Source: Theodoxus fluviatilis
Taxonomy: Eukaryota > Mollusca > Gastropoda > Cycloneritida > Neritidae
DNA: 64,000 bases
Direction of reading: 5' to 3'
Assembly (NCBI GenBank): GCA_034096865.1
Contig: JAWQFJ010000573.1
Location: forward strand, 37,388-101,387
Below the pieces are notes generated by a model. It was not told the origin of the DNA, made no database searches, and was given only the letters and a program-made list of their open reading frames with translations. Shown one piece after another: positions 10,099 through 20,000 of the stretch. The translations under genes were made by a program, and so were the position numbers. Position 1 is the first letter of the stretch. The number at the start of each line of letters is the position of its first letter.

Positions 10099-11152
10099 TG
10101 ATCGCTATACGAGGAACGGTGTTAGATCGCTATACGAGGAACGGTGTTAGATCGCTATACGAGGAACGGTGTTAGATCGCTATACGAGGAACGGTGTTAG
10201 ATCGCTATACGAGGAACGGTGTTAGATCGCTATACGAGGAACGGTGTTAGATCGCTATACAAGGAACGGTGTTAGATCGCTATACAAGGAACGGTGTTAG
10301 ATCGCTATACGAGGAACGGTGTTAGATCGCTATACGAGGAACGGTGTTAGATCGCTATACGAGGAACGGTGTTAGATCGCTATACGAGGAACGGTGTTAG
10401 ATCGCTATACAAGGAACGGCGTTAGATCGCTATACGAGGAACGGTGTTAGATCGCTATACGAGGAACGGTGTTAGATTGCTATACGAGGAACGGTGTTAG
10501 ATCGCTATACGAGGAACGGTGTTAGATCGCTATACGAGGAACGGTGTTAGATCGCTATACGAGGAACGGTGTTAGATCGCTATACGAGGAACGGTGTTAG
10601 ATCGCTATACGAGGAACGGTGTTAGATTGCTATACAAGGAACGGTGTTAGATCGCTATACAAGGAACGGCGTTAGATTGCTATACGAGGAACGGTGTTAG
10701 ATCGCTATACAAGGAACGGTGTTAGATCGCTATACGAGGAACGGTGTTAGATTGCTATACAAGGAACGGTGTTAGATCGCTATACAAGGAATGGCGTTAG
10801 ATTGCTATACGAGGAACGGTGTTAGATCGCTATACAAGGAACGGCGTTAGATCGCTATACGAGGAACGGTGTTAGATCGCTATACAAGGAACGGTGTTAG
10901 ATTGCTATACGAGGAACGGTGTTAGATCGCTATACAAGGAACGGTGTTAGATCGCTATACGAGGAACGGTGTTAGATCGCTATACAAGGAACGGTGTTAG
11001 ATCGCTATACAAGGAACGGTGTTAGATCGCTATACGAGGAACGGTGTTAGATCGCTATACAAGGAACGGTGTTAGATCGCTATACGAGGAACGGTGTTAG
11101 ATCGCTATACGAGGAACGGTGTTAGATCGCTATACGAGGAACGGTGTTAGAT
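10099..11152. repeat. 25-bp tandem array, right arm
   Basis: About 42 copies of the reverse complement of the left-end unit (core ACGGTGTTAGATCGCTATAC). Variants CGAGGA/CAAGGA, ATCGCT/ATTGCT and GTGTTAG/GCGTTAG are interspersed mainly in the outer half, and the inner half is more homogeneous. It ends abruptly at 11,152. Confidence 0.97.
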
Positions 11153-11439
11153 GCGAGCAGGCAGCGACTTCCGTGTTGCATATGCATCTCAAGCTCCATC
11201 TCGCCATGTCATCTCCGTTTTCTCAGTCAGAAATCGTCCTCCCATTCTTCCATGTCAACTTCTGCTCTGACAGCTTTTTAAATTATAGCGTGTGCGGAAA
11301 ACAAAAACGAAAACAAACAAGCAAACAAACAGACAGAGAACTCGGGATACGCACAATGCAAATGAACCACGAGGGAGCCTATCCCTGATAAAGTATGTGT
11401 TGGATCTGTTCCACTCAATATTGCATGTCTCCTCCACAG
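11153..11439. other. Unique sequence between palindrome and TM exon
   Basis: No supported coding sequence. It has an A/C-rich patch with CAAACAAACA units and a pyrimidine-containing tract leading to the splice acceptor CTCCTCCACAG at 11,429-11,439. Most likely intron. Confidence 0.5.
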
Positions 11440-11524
11440 CTTCAGTGAGGATCGCGCTGATAGTTGTGGGCTGTCTGCTCTTTGCCTGTGTGGTCGTCGT
11501 CATCATCCTCTGCTACTCACGACG
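11440..11524 (+). CDS. Transmembrane exon of a single-pass membrane protein (partial gene)
   Basis: Acceptor CTCCACAG and donor CG/GTAAGAAAG bound an 85-nt exon. It encodes ASVRIALIVVGCLLFACVVV followed by VIILCYSRR. That is one strongly hydrophobic span with Arg on its C-terminal side, as expected for a type I protein with its N-terminus outside. Entry phase needs one base from the previous exon; exit phase is 2 and fits the next exon exactly. Upstream (ectodomain) exons are not in the unique sequence and must lie within or beyond the palindrome. The family is not recognised. Confidence 0.7.
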
Positions 11525-11722
11525 GTAAGAAAGTCCGTTTGGTATATGATACAGCCAGCTTGGTCACGAGACAGGGCCAGCCTGCAGCAAAACAAGTGCT
11601 GTAGATCTTGAAGAGCGTTGGATAAGATGGGCGAGCCATCTCGACGATTCCTCCGACGTAGTTACACCATTAAAAAATAGTCATCGAAACATGTCGCGGA
11701 AAGACAAGTGAAGAGTAGCGAG

Positions 11723-11862
11723 GCAGGCTGGCAGGCAGGTAGGCAGGCAGGCAGGCAAGCAGGCAGGTAGGCAGGCAAGCAGGCAGGCAGACAAGCAAAC
11801 AATCAGGCAGGCAGGCATGCATGCAAGCAGGCAGACAGACGGACGGACGGACGGACGGACAG
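11723..11862. repeat. (GGCA)n / (GGAC)n microsatellite
   Basis: Degenerate CAGGCAGGTAGGCAGG units change to GACGGACGGACGG near 11,836. Confidence 0.9.
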
Positions 11863-12189
11863 TCGGAGGCATAGACAGATTAATGACAAGAATGTAGTTA
11901 CTAAGGTCATGCAATGTTGCCATTGCAATTTGATCAGTTGTTGTGTGGTTGATTCATAATGTGACATGTTGATAAAGATTCTTTTGACCCTCGTAAGCAC
12001 CCTTCCATGACAGGTTTCGCAGTCACCAATACTGTAAAATTTATGTGCCTACATTTTGATCAACAAGGTTAATCATTATACTTTTCTCTTTATAGAATTA
12101 AAACGCATCATCTGCATGTATGTGAGTGAATTTTCGATATATTTAGACAAATGCCTTGGGCAGCGCAGCTAGGTAGTCATCAAGGTAGA

Positions 12190-12355
12190 CTCGCATACAC
12201 ACACGGAAAGACACACACGCATACACACACGGAAAGACACACACGCATACACACACGGAAAGACACACACGCATACACACACGGAAAGACACACACGCAT
12301 ACACACACGGAAAGACACACTCGCATACACACACGGAAAGACACACACGCATGCA
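12190..12355. repeat. 26-bp CA-rich tandem array
   Basis: Six copies of a unit containing CGCATACACACACGGAAAGA. Confidence 0.95.
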
Positions 12356-12779
12356 CCCACACATTTCCCCTGTTGCAAGAGTCCTCCCTGTCCATAAAGG
12401 ACTAAAATGGCCGTCCATACAATCCCAACCTGCAGAAAGAACGCGCGGACTGTTGAATAAGTGCCATGTTCACGACTCGTCAAGTTCTGCACGGGGTCAC
12501 TTTGAGATGATTGCAGGATTTATTGCGCCAGAATGATTACAGGCAATGAAAACAGTTGAGATTGTTAGAAACCACAGTTATTGACTGCATGCGTGTATCG
12601 ACAAACGCACAGTTATAAGAGAGGACCGAATATCTGTCAACTGTTTCTAAATACATGTACCAACTAAAATTAGGCACATTCTAATAATTCTAAGCTGCAT
12701 TAAAAATATTCACATCCAGCACGCGTTCAACTTTTCTTCTTGCCTTGAAAATGAGCCGTCTTCCTTAACCTTTCTACCA

Positions 12780-13378
12780 TTCACTCTCATTATCGCACAT
12801 TCCTCACTCCCTTTAACACTAATTAACTCTCATTATCGTACACCCATTACCCTCTTTAACATTAATTAACTCTCATTATCGTACACCCATTACCCTCTTT
12901 AACATTAATTAACTCTCATTATCGTACACCCGTTACCCTCTTCAACATTAAGTCTCATTATCGTACATTCCATTACCCTCTCAAACATTAATTAACTCTA
13001 TCGTACGTCCATTACCCTTTAACCATTAATTAACTCTCTCGTTATCGTACATCCATTACCCTTTTTACCATAAATTAATTCTCATTATGGTACATCACTT
13101 AGCCTCTTTAACACTAATTAACTCTCATTATCGTACATCCATTACCCTCTTTTACATCAATTAACTCTCTCATTATCGTACATCCGTTACCCTCTTTAAC
13201 ATTAACTCTCATTATCGTACATTCCATGACCCTCTCAAACAATAATTAACTCTGTCGTACATCCATTACCCTCTTTAACAATAACTCTCATTATCGTACA
13301 TTCCATGACCCTCTCAAACATTAATTAACTCTGTCGTACATCCATTACCCTCTTTACCATCAATTAATTCTCATTATT
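12780..13378. repeat. Diverged 43-48-bp AT-rich array
   Basis: About 13 imperfect copies with TTAACTCTCATTATCGTACA and CATTACCCTCTTTAACAT. It runs up to the splice acceptor of the following exon. The last unit's TCATTATTGTACAG is itself the acceptor, so the array abuts the exon. Confidence 0.85.
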
Positions 13379-13384
13379 GTACAG

Positions 13385-13670
13385 AGTGCGGAACCGCTCT
13401 CAACAGTACGAAACCAACATTAACGACTACACCGGCGACCATCCAGTCTCCATGGCAACATATGGGTGTTGGATGGAAGACAGCGGACCACGGGAGGGAA
13501 TGGTACCACGTCGCCCTGGAAACCATGACCAGGACGATGCCGACTATGCCAGCTCTAGGTGTTACTCACAGCCAGTGGACGATCACCTCAAAGACCCTGA
13601 CAGAATCACTGAGGAACCTTCAGAGCCTCCTGGTGTGGTGGACACGACACTACAGGCGGCCTCCTCCTAG
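13385..13670 (+). CDS. Terminal exon: cytoplasmic tail of the membrane protein
   Basis: Acceptor ATTATTGTACAG. With the two bases carried over from the TM exon the frame reads YSRR-VRNRSQQYETNINDY and continues for 94 codons to TAG at 13,668. The tail is polar and acidic (DDADYASS, DDHLKDPDRITEEPSEPP). It has several tyrosines in acidic context (QQYETN, NDYTGD, DADYAS) that could be phosphorylation or sorting motifs, which is an inference. There is no kinase or other catalytic domain. A SINE copy begins about six bases after the stop and forms part of the presumed 3' UTR. Confidence 0.7.
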
Positions 13671-13675
13671 AATAT

Positions 13676-13864
13676 TGGTTGGTTGGTTGGTGTTTTTCTG
13701 CCTATCAGCCTTAATAGGCTATGTAAGGCCATTAAGCACGGAAATCTTTCAAGCAGCTTGGAGTAAACGCTAATCAAGTCACGGTGTCCCTAGTTATTCG
13801 CCTCTTACGAATCGTGTAGGGAGACGCGGTGGGTCAATTCTTACCCCGAACCCACAGGGGTCCT
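13676..13864 (-). mobile_element. SINE-like element (reverse orientation)
   Basis: It starts with the tail complement (TTGG)n. The body has CTATCAGCCTTAATAGGCTA, CACGGTGTCCCTAGTTATTC, GCCTCTTACGAATCG and GGGTCAATTCTTACCCCGAA. Related copies with the same segments lie at 29,876, 42,208/44,284, 59,735 and 63,263. Length is about 190 bp and there is no ORF. The class is inferred from size, copy number and tetranucleotide tail. Confidence 0.75.
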
Positions 13865-14231
13865 CTTAGAAGATCTTGGACTTTAACCTTGACCTCAAGG
13901 GTTTGACCTTTGCCCCAGGCTCTGAAGGACTTTGTCCGATCCATGAGGATTTTAACTAAGCACAGAAACAACCTTTCAGAAATGGCTGAACAAATGCCTA
14001 TACACAGATATCTATATTAATAGGTTGGGTGTTCTTGAGACCGAAACGACTCGACACATAAATTGAAAAGATGTGTGTGTGTGCGCGTGCGTGCGTGTGC
14101 AGCAAGTGGGTGCCAATTGAGTTCAGGCGGGCATGCCAAACTCATGCTGACAAACGGATCTCTTTTACACCGATGGCGGTTTGTCAAATGTACATTCTTC
14201 ATGTATTTAGTTTCTCATACAACATTTGATT

Positions 14232-14281
14232 AATAAAATGTTTCGTGTATTTAGTTACTTATACACCATTTAATTAATAAA
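14232..14281 (+). terminator. Candidate poly(A) signals of the membrane-protein gene
   Basis: AATAAA at 14,232-14,237 and again at 14,276-14,281, inside a short duplicated segment (ATTAATAAA). They lie about 560-610 bp past the stop codon. Confidence 0.5.
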
Positions 14282-14494
14282 GTTTTTATCAACTCATTTT
14301 ATTAATTATGTGGCATTTTTCATTTCTTCAGCCATGAGTACAGAAGATACTTGTAAAGGAATGTCTATTTCCCTGTAACCCTGAATACAATACTGAAAGC
14401 CAATTCAGTCATGCCATTTGGCCAATACACGTACATGTACACCTACAAACAAATGAGTTCACAGCAAGGCAGTGTGAAATTTTTTCATTGAGAC

Positions 14495-14500
14495 TTTATT
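14495..14500 (-). terminator. Candidate poly(A) signal of MED24
   Basis: TTTATT on the plus strand is AATAAA in MED24 sense. It is the first good signal seen downstream of the MED24 stop. If used, the 3' UTR would be about 2.2 kb and would contain the LINE remnant at 15,795-16,195. Confidence 0.4.
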
Positions 14501-15790
14501 TCAAAAGGGTTTAGATTTTAATAATTTTCACACTCAAAGTAAGTTGTCTCCATGCATCATTTGCAATATCTTTCTTCGAACAATCAATGAAATCAAATGG
14601 TTTCAAATAACAGATATGTACAAACTGTTAAAATAATCTCACAATCATGTTAAAATGTCATGCACACATTTCCCCTCATATTTCAATACTTCAAAACAAT
14701 ACAAATTAATTGGGAAATCTTTCAAGCTTTCAAGGGCATCTCCATTAAATAACCACATGGGAAAAGTGTCAAGTTCTGCAATCCCAGTAAGCTATAATCA
14801 TGTTTGAATCCTCAAAATATACTTACTCAGAGCAAACTACTATGTGTTATTCTTATAAATATTGAAGTTAAACTATGATCAAAAAGGGACCCATTTCAAT
14901 ATTCAACTCATTTACAAATCAGATTTAATAAACACTATACATATACCCAGAAAGATATGAATGAAAGTTGCTGGATCTCACTTCATCAAAATCCACAAGC
15001 ATCGTAATTAAATATGTGGACCTAGAAATGACCACAATTCTGTGTCATGGTAGACTCCTAATCACAGATGAGGGGGACTTTTCTGTAACTCTATGCCCTA
15101 ATTCAAATTATCTTAAAATTGCAAAATCTTTACAGTGTTAAATTGAAACTACACTTTTCTTATGCAGTCATCCAAGGTAATTCTCATCTTATTCTAAATT
15201 CACTTGGTGATTGTTTCCATTGTGGTATTTCATTAACATGAAGTTATTGCGACCAATATTATCCCATACATTTTTGGTGGGATAGAGGGCGGGGGTTGTT
15301 GGGTGGGGGTGTGGTGTGTGGGTTTGTTTGTTTGTTTGCTTCTTTTAACAAGGGCTGAATGTAAGACAGGCAGCTATGCCTAATTCATAAATTTTCCTTG
15401 GAAAATTAAGTTCAATCAATCAATATCTCTGTATTTCTCTCTGTCTTTCTCTTTCTTTGTATCTCTCTCTGTGTCTCTGTCTCTATCTCTCCCTCTCTCT
15501 CTGCCTGTCTCTCTCTCTCTCCTTAACTGCTCGCTGGTTGACACACACACACATATACACACATGGTAACCAAATATGCAGAACAGAAAGCACCCCTAAG
15601 CCTAATGGAGTTTAAAAAAACACCACAGCATGGGTGTTCCTTACATATTTCAAAACAAGAGACTGCAGTTATGCATTTGGTCATGTCACCACACACAATT
15701 GGAACATGCATTGCGAATTACTAACCAAAAAAAAATCAAATATGAACACATGTTTAAGTTTGTGGCAGTTTGTAAAAAGCCAGATTTACC
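14501..15790 (-). other. AT-rich putative MED24 3' UTR / intergenic sequence
   Basis: Non-repetitive and AT-rich up to about 15,280. A G/T-rich stretch follows (15,286-15,345), then a repeat end with (CAAT)n at 15,409-15,426 and a CT microsatellite to 15,525. No coding sequence is supported. Confidence 0.4.
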
Positions 15791-15794
15791 TTAA

Positions 15795-16195
15795 CAGCAG
15801 ATGAAGAAGAGAACAGAGTCACCCTTATAGAAATGAACACCATGGTGAAGGCAATGTACCGAACACCCCAGACAACTGACAGCTACCACCAACTGTCCAG
15901 ACAAGAACAGGTGGTCATCTTCAGGCTGCGGACAGGGCACACTAGACTCAACTAACACATGCACAAGAGATTCACACTTGTGCCATCCCCAAAGTGCTCC
16001 TGTGGGGAGGCCAACCAGACATCTGAACACATTCTGGAGGAATGCAGGAACCACCGGCTGCTGCGAGAGGACGTTTGGCCAGAACCAGCAAGCATTCAGG
16101 AAAAGTTGTATGGCAGGGTGGAATCTCTCCAGAAGACAGCCCATTTCATCCTTGACTCTAAAATCCAAGTGTGATGGCGTTCGAGAAGAAGAAGA
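15795..16195 (+). pseudogene. LINE reverse-transcriptase C-terminal remnant
   Basis: The translation includes RQEQVVIFRLRTGHTRLN, then HMHKRFTLVPSPKCSCGEAN and QTSEHILEECRNHRLLREDV. This is the RLRTGH...C-x-CG...TxEHILxxC pattern found at the C-terminus of many non-LTR retrotransposon polymerases. An in-frame TAA at 15,953-15,955 splits it. The copy ends in a (GAA)n-like tail at about 16,180-16,200. It is a dead 3' fragment, in opposite orientation to MED24 and probably in its 3' UTR. Confidence 0.8.
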
Positions 16196-16660
16196 AGATG
16201 AAGCTCAAGTTCTGTTGAAAATGTAATGTTCTGTTTTCTTGAATCAGAATCATACTCCACAATACTAACCGGATAATTTTTCTTGTACTTTAAAAGTAGA
16301 TGGAGAGCTGATTTTTAAGGGAAGAAAAAGAGAGTGAGAACAACCACAAACACTATGGCACCTGGTAAATACTTTGCATGCTTTAGCTACTGTCATTCAC
16401 CTGTAATAGCTTAGCACCAGACCAAACACTTTCCTGGAACAGAAAAACAGTCTGCTACAGGAAGTATCGTTCTTCTGCCTCTCACCAAGCGCTGTCCAAG
16501 CAGACCCTGAACAACTGTAGCTTTGTTCACATTCACGACATTCAAAAGGGTGATCCACAATGAAGTCACATCATAGGGTGACCATGAACACTGAGTAAAC
16601 AACACCACCACATTCACCAGCACCACACAAACAGCTTCTCTACAGAAGGCAGCAGGATGT

Positions 16661-16900
16661 CTACCTAGTCACCACCCCATTCAGGCCATACTCTGTGACG
16701 AGGGACCTGGGTCGGATCCTTGTGAGGACGGTACCAGTACTCCCACTCGAAGACTTGGCCATCGTCTTCTTCTCCCAGTGGTGCAGCAACCACATGACCT
16801 TGGCAGCCGCCTCCCGGCCTGGCACCGTGGTCAGGTCTGAGAGTGCCAGGACCTGGCCACTGGTCAAGCCCTTGTCGCACAGATGCTGCATCTGCAGGAG
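16661..16900 (-). CDS. MED24: MED24 exon 21 (last, residues 936-1014)
   Basis: Acceptor TTGCACTCCAG, phase 0. It encodes [20 protein letters not shown] and then [19 protein letters not shown], the conserved MED24 C-terminus, followed by an extra tail ending [10 protein letters not shown] and TAG at 16,661-16,663. An alternative acceptor three codons downstream (CTCCTGCAG) is also in phase. Confidence 0.92.
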   Translation of the reverse strand, partial: LLQMQHLCDKGLTSGQVLALSDLTTVPGREAAAKVMWLLHHWEKKTMAKSSSGSTGTVLTRIRPRSLVTEYGLNGVVTR

Positions 16901-16974
16901 CTGGAGTGCAATGGAGACAGGCACTGTGAGGACCACTAGGCAATGGTTGTAGGAACAACGACGACGACGAAGAC

Positions 16975-17006
<32 letters not shown>

Positions 17007-20000
17007 CGATGATGATGACAAAGAGGGAGGGAAGAAAGGAAGGAAGGAGGAGTACCAAGACAAGAACAAAGAGTAGAATGAGAAGTAGGAAGAGCCAAAG
17101 CAGGAGAAAGAAGACAAGGAGGAGCAGAAGTCAGAGCTGGTGGATCAGAATCAGGTTGTGAAGGATAGTAGTGTTGGAAGGGAAAGAAAAGAAGCAGAAG
17201 AGATGGAGGAAAAGCATGGTGGGCAGCAAGAGCAGAGGAAGGACAAGGAGGGGCAGCAAGAGCAGAGGAAGGACAAGGAGGGGCAGCAAGAGCAGAGGAA
17301 GGACAAGGAGGGGCAGCAAGAGCAGAGGAAGGACAAGGAGGGGCAGCAAGAGCAGAGGAAGGACAAGGAGGGGCAGCAAGAGCAGAGGAAGGACAAGGAG
17401 GGGCAGCAAGAGCAGAGGAAGGACAAGGAGGGGCAGCAAGAGCAGAGGAAGGACAAGGAGGGGCAGCAAGAGCAGAGGAAGGACAAGGAGGGGCAGCAAG
17501 AGCAGAGGAAGGACAAGGAGGGGCAGCAAGAGCAGAGGAAGGACAAGGAGGGGCAGCAAGAGCAGAGGAAGGACAAGGAGGGGCAGCAAGAGCAGAGGAA
17601 GGACAAGGAGGGGCAGCAAGAGCAGAGGAAGGACAAGGAGGGGCAGCAAGAGCAGAGGAAGGACAAGGAGGGGCAGCAAGAGCAGAGGAAGGACAAGGAG
17701 GGGCAGCAAGAGCAGAGGAAGGACAAGGAGGGGCAGCAAGAGCAGAGGAAGGACAAGGAGGGGCAGCAAGAGCAGAGGAAGGACAAGGAGGGGCAGCAAG
17801 AGCAGAGGAAGGACAAGGAGGGGCAGCAAGAGCAGAGGAAGGACAAGGAGGGGCAGCAAGAGCAGAGGAAGGACAAGGGGGGGGGCAGCAAGAGCAGAGG
17901 AAGGAGAAGGAGGGGCAGCAAGAGCAGAGGAAGGACAAGGAGGGGCAGCAAGAGCAGAGGAAGGACAAGGAGGGCCGGAAGGACAAGGAGGGGCAGCAAG
18001 AGCAGAGGAAGGACAAGGAGGGGCAGCAAGAGCAGAGGAAGGACAAGGAGGGGCAGCAAGAGCAGAGGAAGGAGAAGGAGGGCCAGCAAGAGCAGAGGAA
18101 GGACAAGGAGGGGCAGCAAGAGCAGAGGAAGGAGAAGGAGGGCCAGCAAGAGCAGAGGATGGAGAAGGAGGGGCAGCAAGAGCAGAGGAAGGACAAGCAT
18201 GGGCAGCAAGAGCAGAGGAAGGACAAGGAGGGGCAGTATTACATGCCCGTGCTCTGATTATTCTTAATGAAGAAGATGTCTAGGGGTAAACGCACTGCTG
18301 CATGCAATATTCATTCACCTTTCTCGCTGTCAAGACTGGACAAGGCAACAGAGAAGATGGATGCAGAGGTCAAATACAAAAATGACTTTAATAATACTTG
18401 AAGTGATAGGACAATGATCAGTAAATCAACGTGCATAAATAATAATAAAAACTTCTGTGTGCAATTCTAGTTATTTTAGCCAGCCAGCCTTTTCGATAGT
18501 ATCATGGTAAAAACTTATCTGAGTTCACTGAGTCCGTTCTGTGGAGGAATGATGAAAGGTGTCAGGGCGGCGTGACCCTGTAGTTGTCTGTGCTGAAGGG
18601 GGTCAGGGCAATTGACCCCATGGCTGCTCCTGAAGGGGGTTGTCTTGGGGTGTGGAGGGGATGTCGACTGATGCAGGGGTGGGCCTGCAAGAGGGGAGGT
18701 TGAACTGGCCCCATCTATCCTCTCGTCCAGTGTCTGGTGGCGGGGTCAGGGTCATCTCCGCTTGGTTGCAGCTGGTGGGCGAGCGGCTGCCGGCATCTCC
18801 TCCATCCAGGGGGGCTGGAGGCGGTGTTGTAGGGGGGTGGGGAGGGATGCCATTCCCTGCCCTTGCCCCTAGGTCAGACTGGCCTTAATTGATACCATGT
18901 CGTATTCTTTCAGTGCTCCCGGGGAGAGGAGCAAACACGCCAGTCCCCCTAGCAGACTGCTGCCTGCATTTATATCTTCTTCCACGTCTCCATTGAGAGT
19001 CTCAGAAATTCACCAATGGGAAGAAGGGGATGTTTGGCGCCTGCTGACTGAGCACTTTTCTACCGCCCAAACTCTTAAAAGTTCACTACTCTGGGCCAAT
19101 GGGAAAGAAGAGAAAATTGGCGCATTTTCGTCCCACTGTGTTCAAAGTCTGGCACCGTCAGCACAATCTTGGCGCCCAACTTCACTCCTTCCACCAACAC
19201 AATAATATTCTAAAGGCATGGCTGGTTGCTTAATAAACTACATTTAGTTGAGGTCTGGCTGGCTTCTATATCCTTAAGTATTCCTTACTTAAAACATGCA
19301 TAAACACACAATTCATAATGGTAGTGGTATGATGCTTCATTAGCTCACACAGAGAACGTAGCATAGGGTAGGCAGTTTGCCAAAACCACACAGAGAAATA
19401 CAAATAGAGGGGTCGGGTTCGTAACAGGCAGCAAGAGCAGAGGAAGGACAAGGAGGGGCAGCAAGAGCAGAGGAAGGACAAGGAGGGGCAGCAAGAGCAG
19501 AGGAAGGACAAGGAGGGGCAGCAAGAGCAGAGGAAGGACAAGGAGGGGCAGCAAGAGCAGAGGAAGGACAAGGAGGGGCAGCAAGAGCAGAGGAAGGACA
19601 AGGAGGGGCAGCAGGAATAAAAGCAGGAAGACCTGGAGAAGGTGAGAGAATAAAGGTCAGTGACGACGGTGCATTTACAATACCACTCATAGAGGGCTTC
19701 TCTTCTACGTGGACTGGAAGTGGAAGTATGACAGAGCATAAATAGGAGTCAATCAACAAGAAACGACATTAGCTTAGCTGTATTCTGTCCTTACCAGCAC
19801 CACACTCAAGACATCTTTGTGCATTCATCTATCTTGTACCACACCACCCATGCCTGCCCCTGGCTGTCATATCCACGCTGACAGCCTTCAGTTTAGACTT
19901 AGCTGCTCCCTCTCCCCTTACTCCTCTGACTCATCCATCTACATTTAGCACTCACGAGACAATTACTTGGGGCAGAGCTGTCATTCCTTCCTTGCATGAG

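Larger units (their letters stand above)
11525..13384 (+). other. Intron of the membrane-protein gene
   Basis: Contains (GGCA)n/(GGAC)n at 11,723-11,862, a 26-bp CA-rich array at 12,190-12,355, and a diverged 43-48-bp array at 12,780-13,375. Nothing coding is supported. Confidence 0.65.

Noticed and set aside
16665..18283. Repeat proteins of 350-520 codons with 10-aa periodicity
   Set aside because: 30-bp minisatellite. Only the last 79 codons of the 521-codon minus-strand ORF are real (MED24 exon 21).
18537..18896. Extra MED24 exon in the GC-rich stretch of intron 20
   Set aside because: Exons 20 and 21 join in phase and align continuously with the human C-terminus, and the candidate frame meets a stop before any donor.
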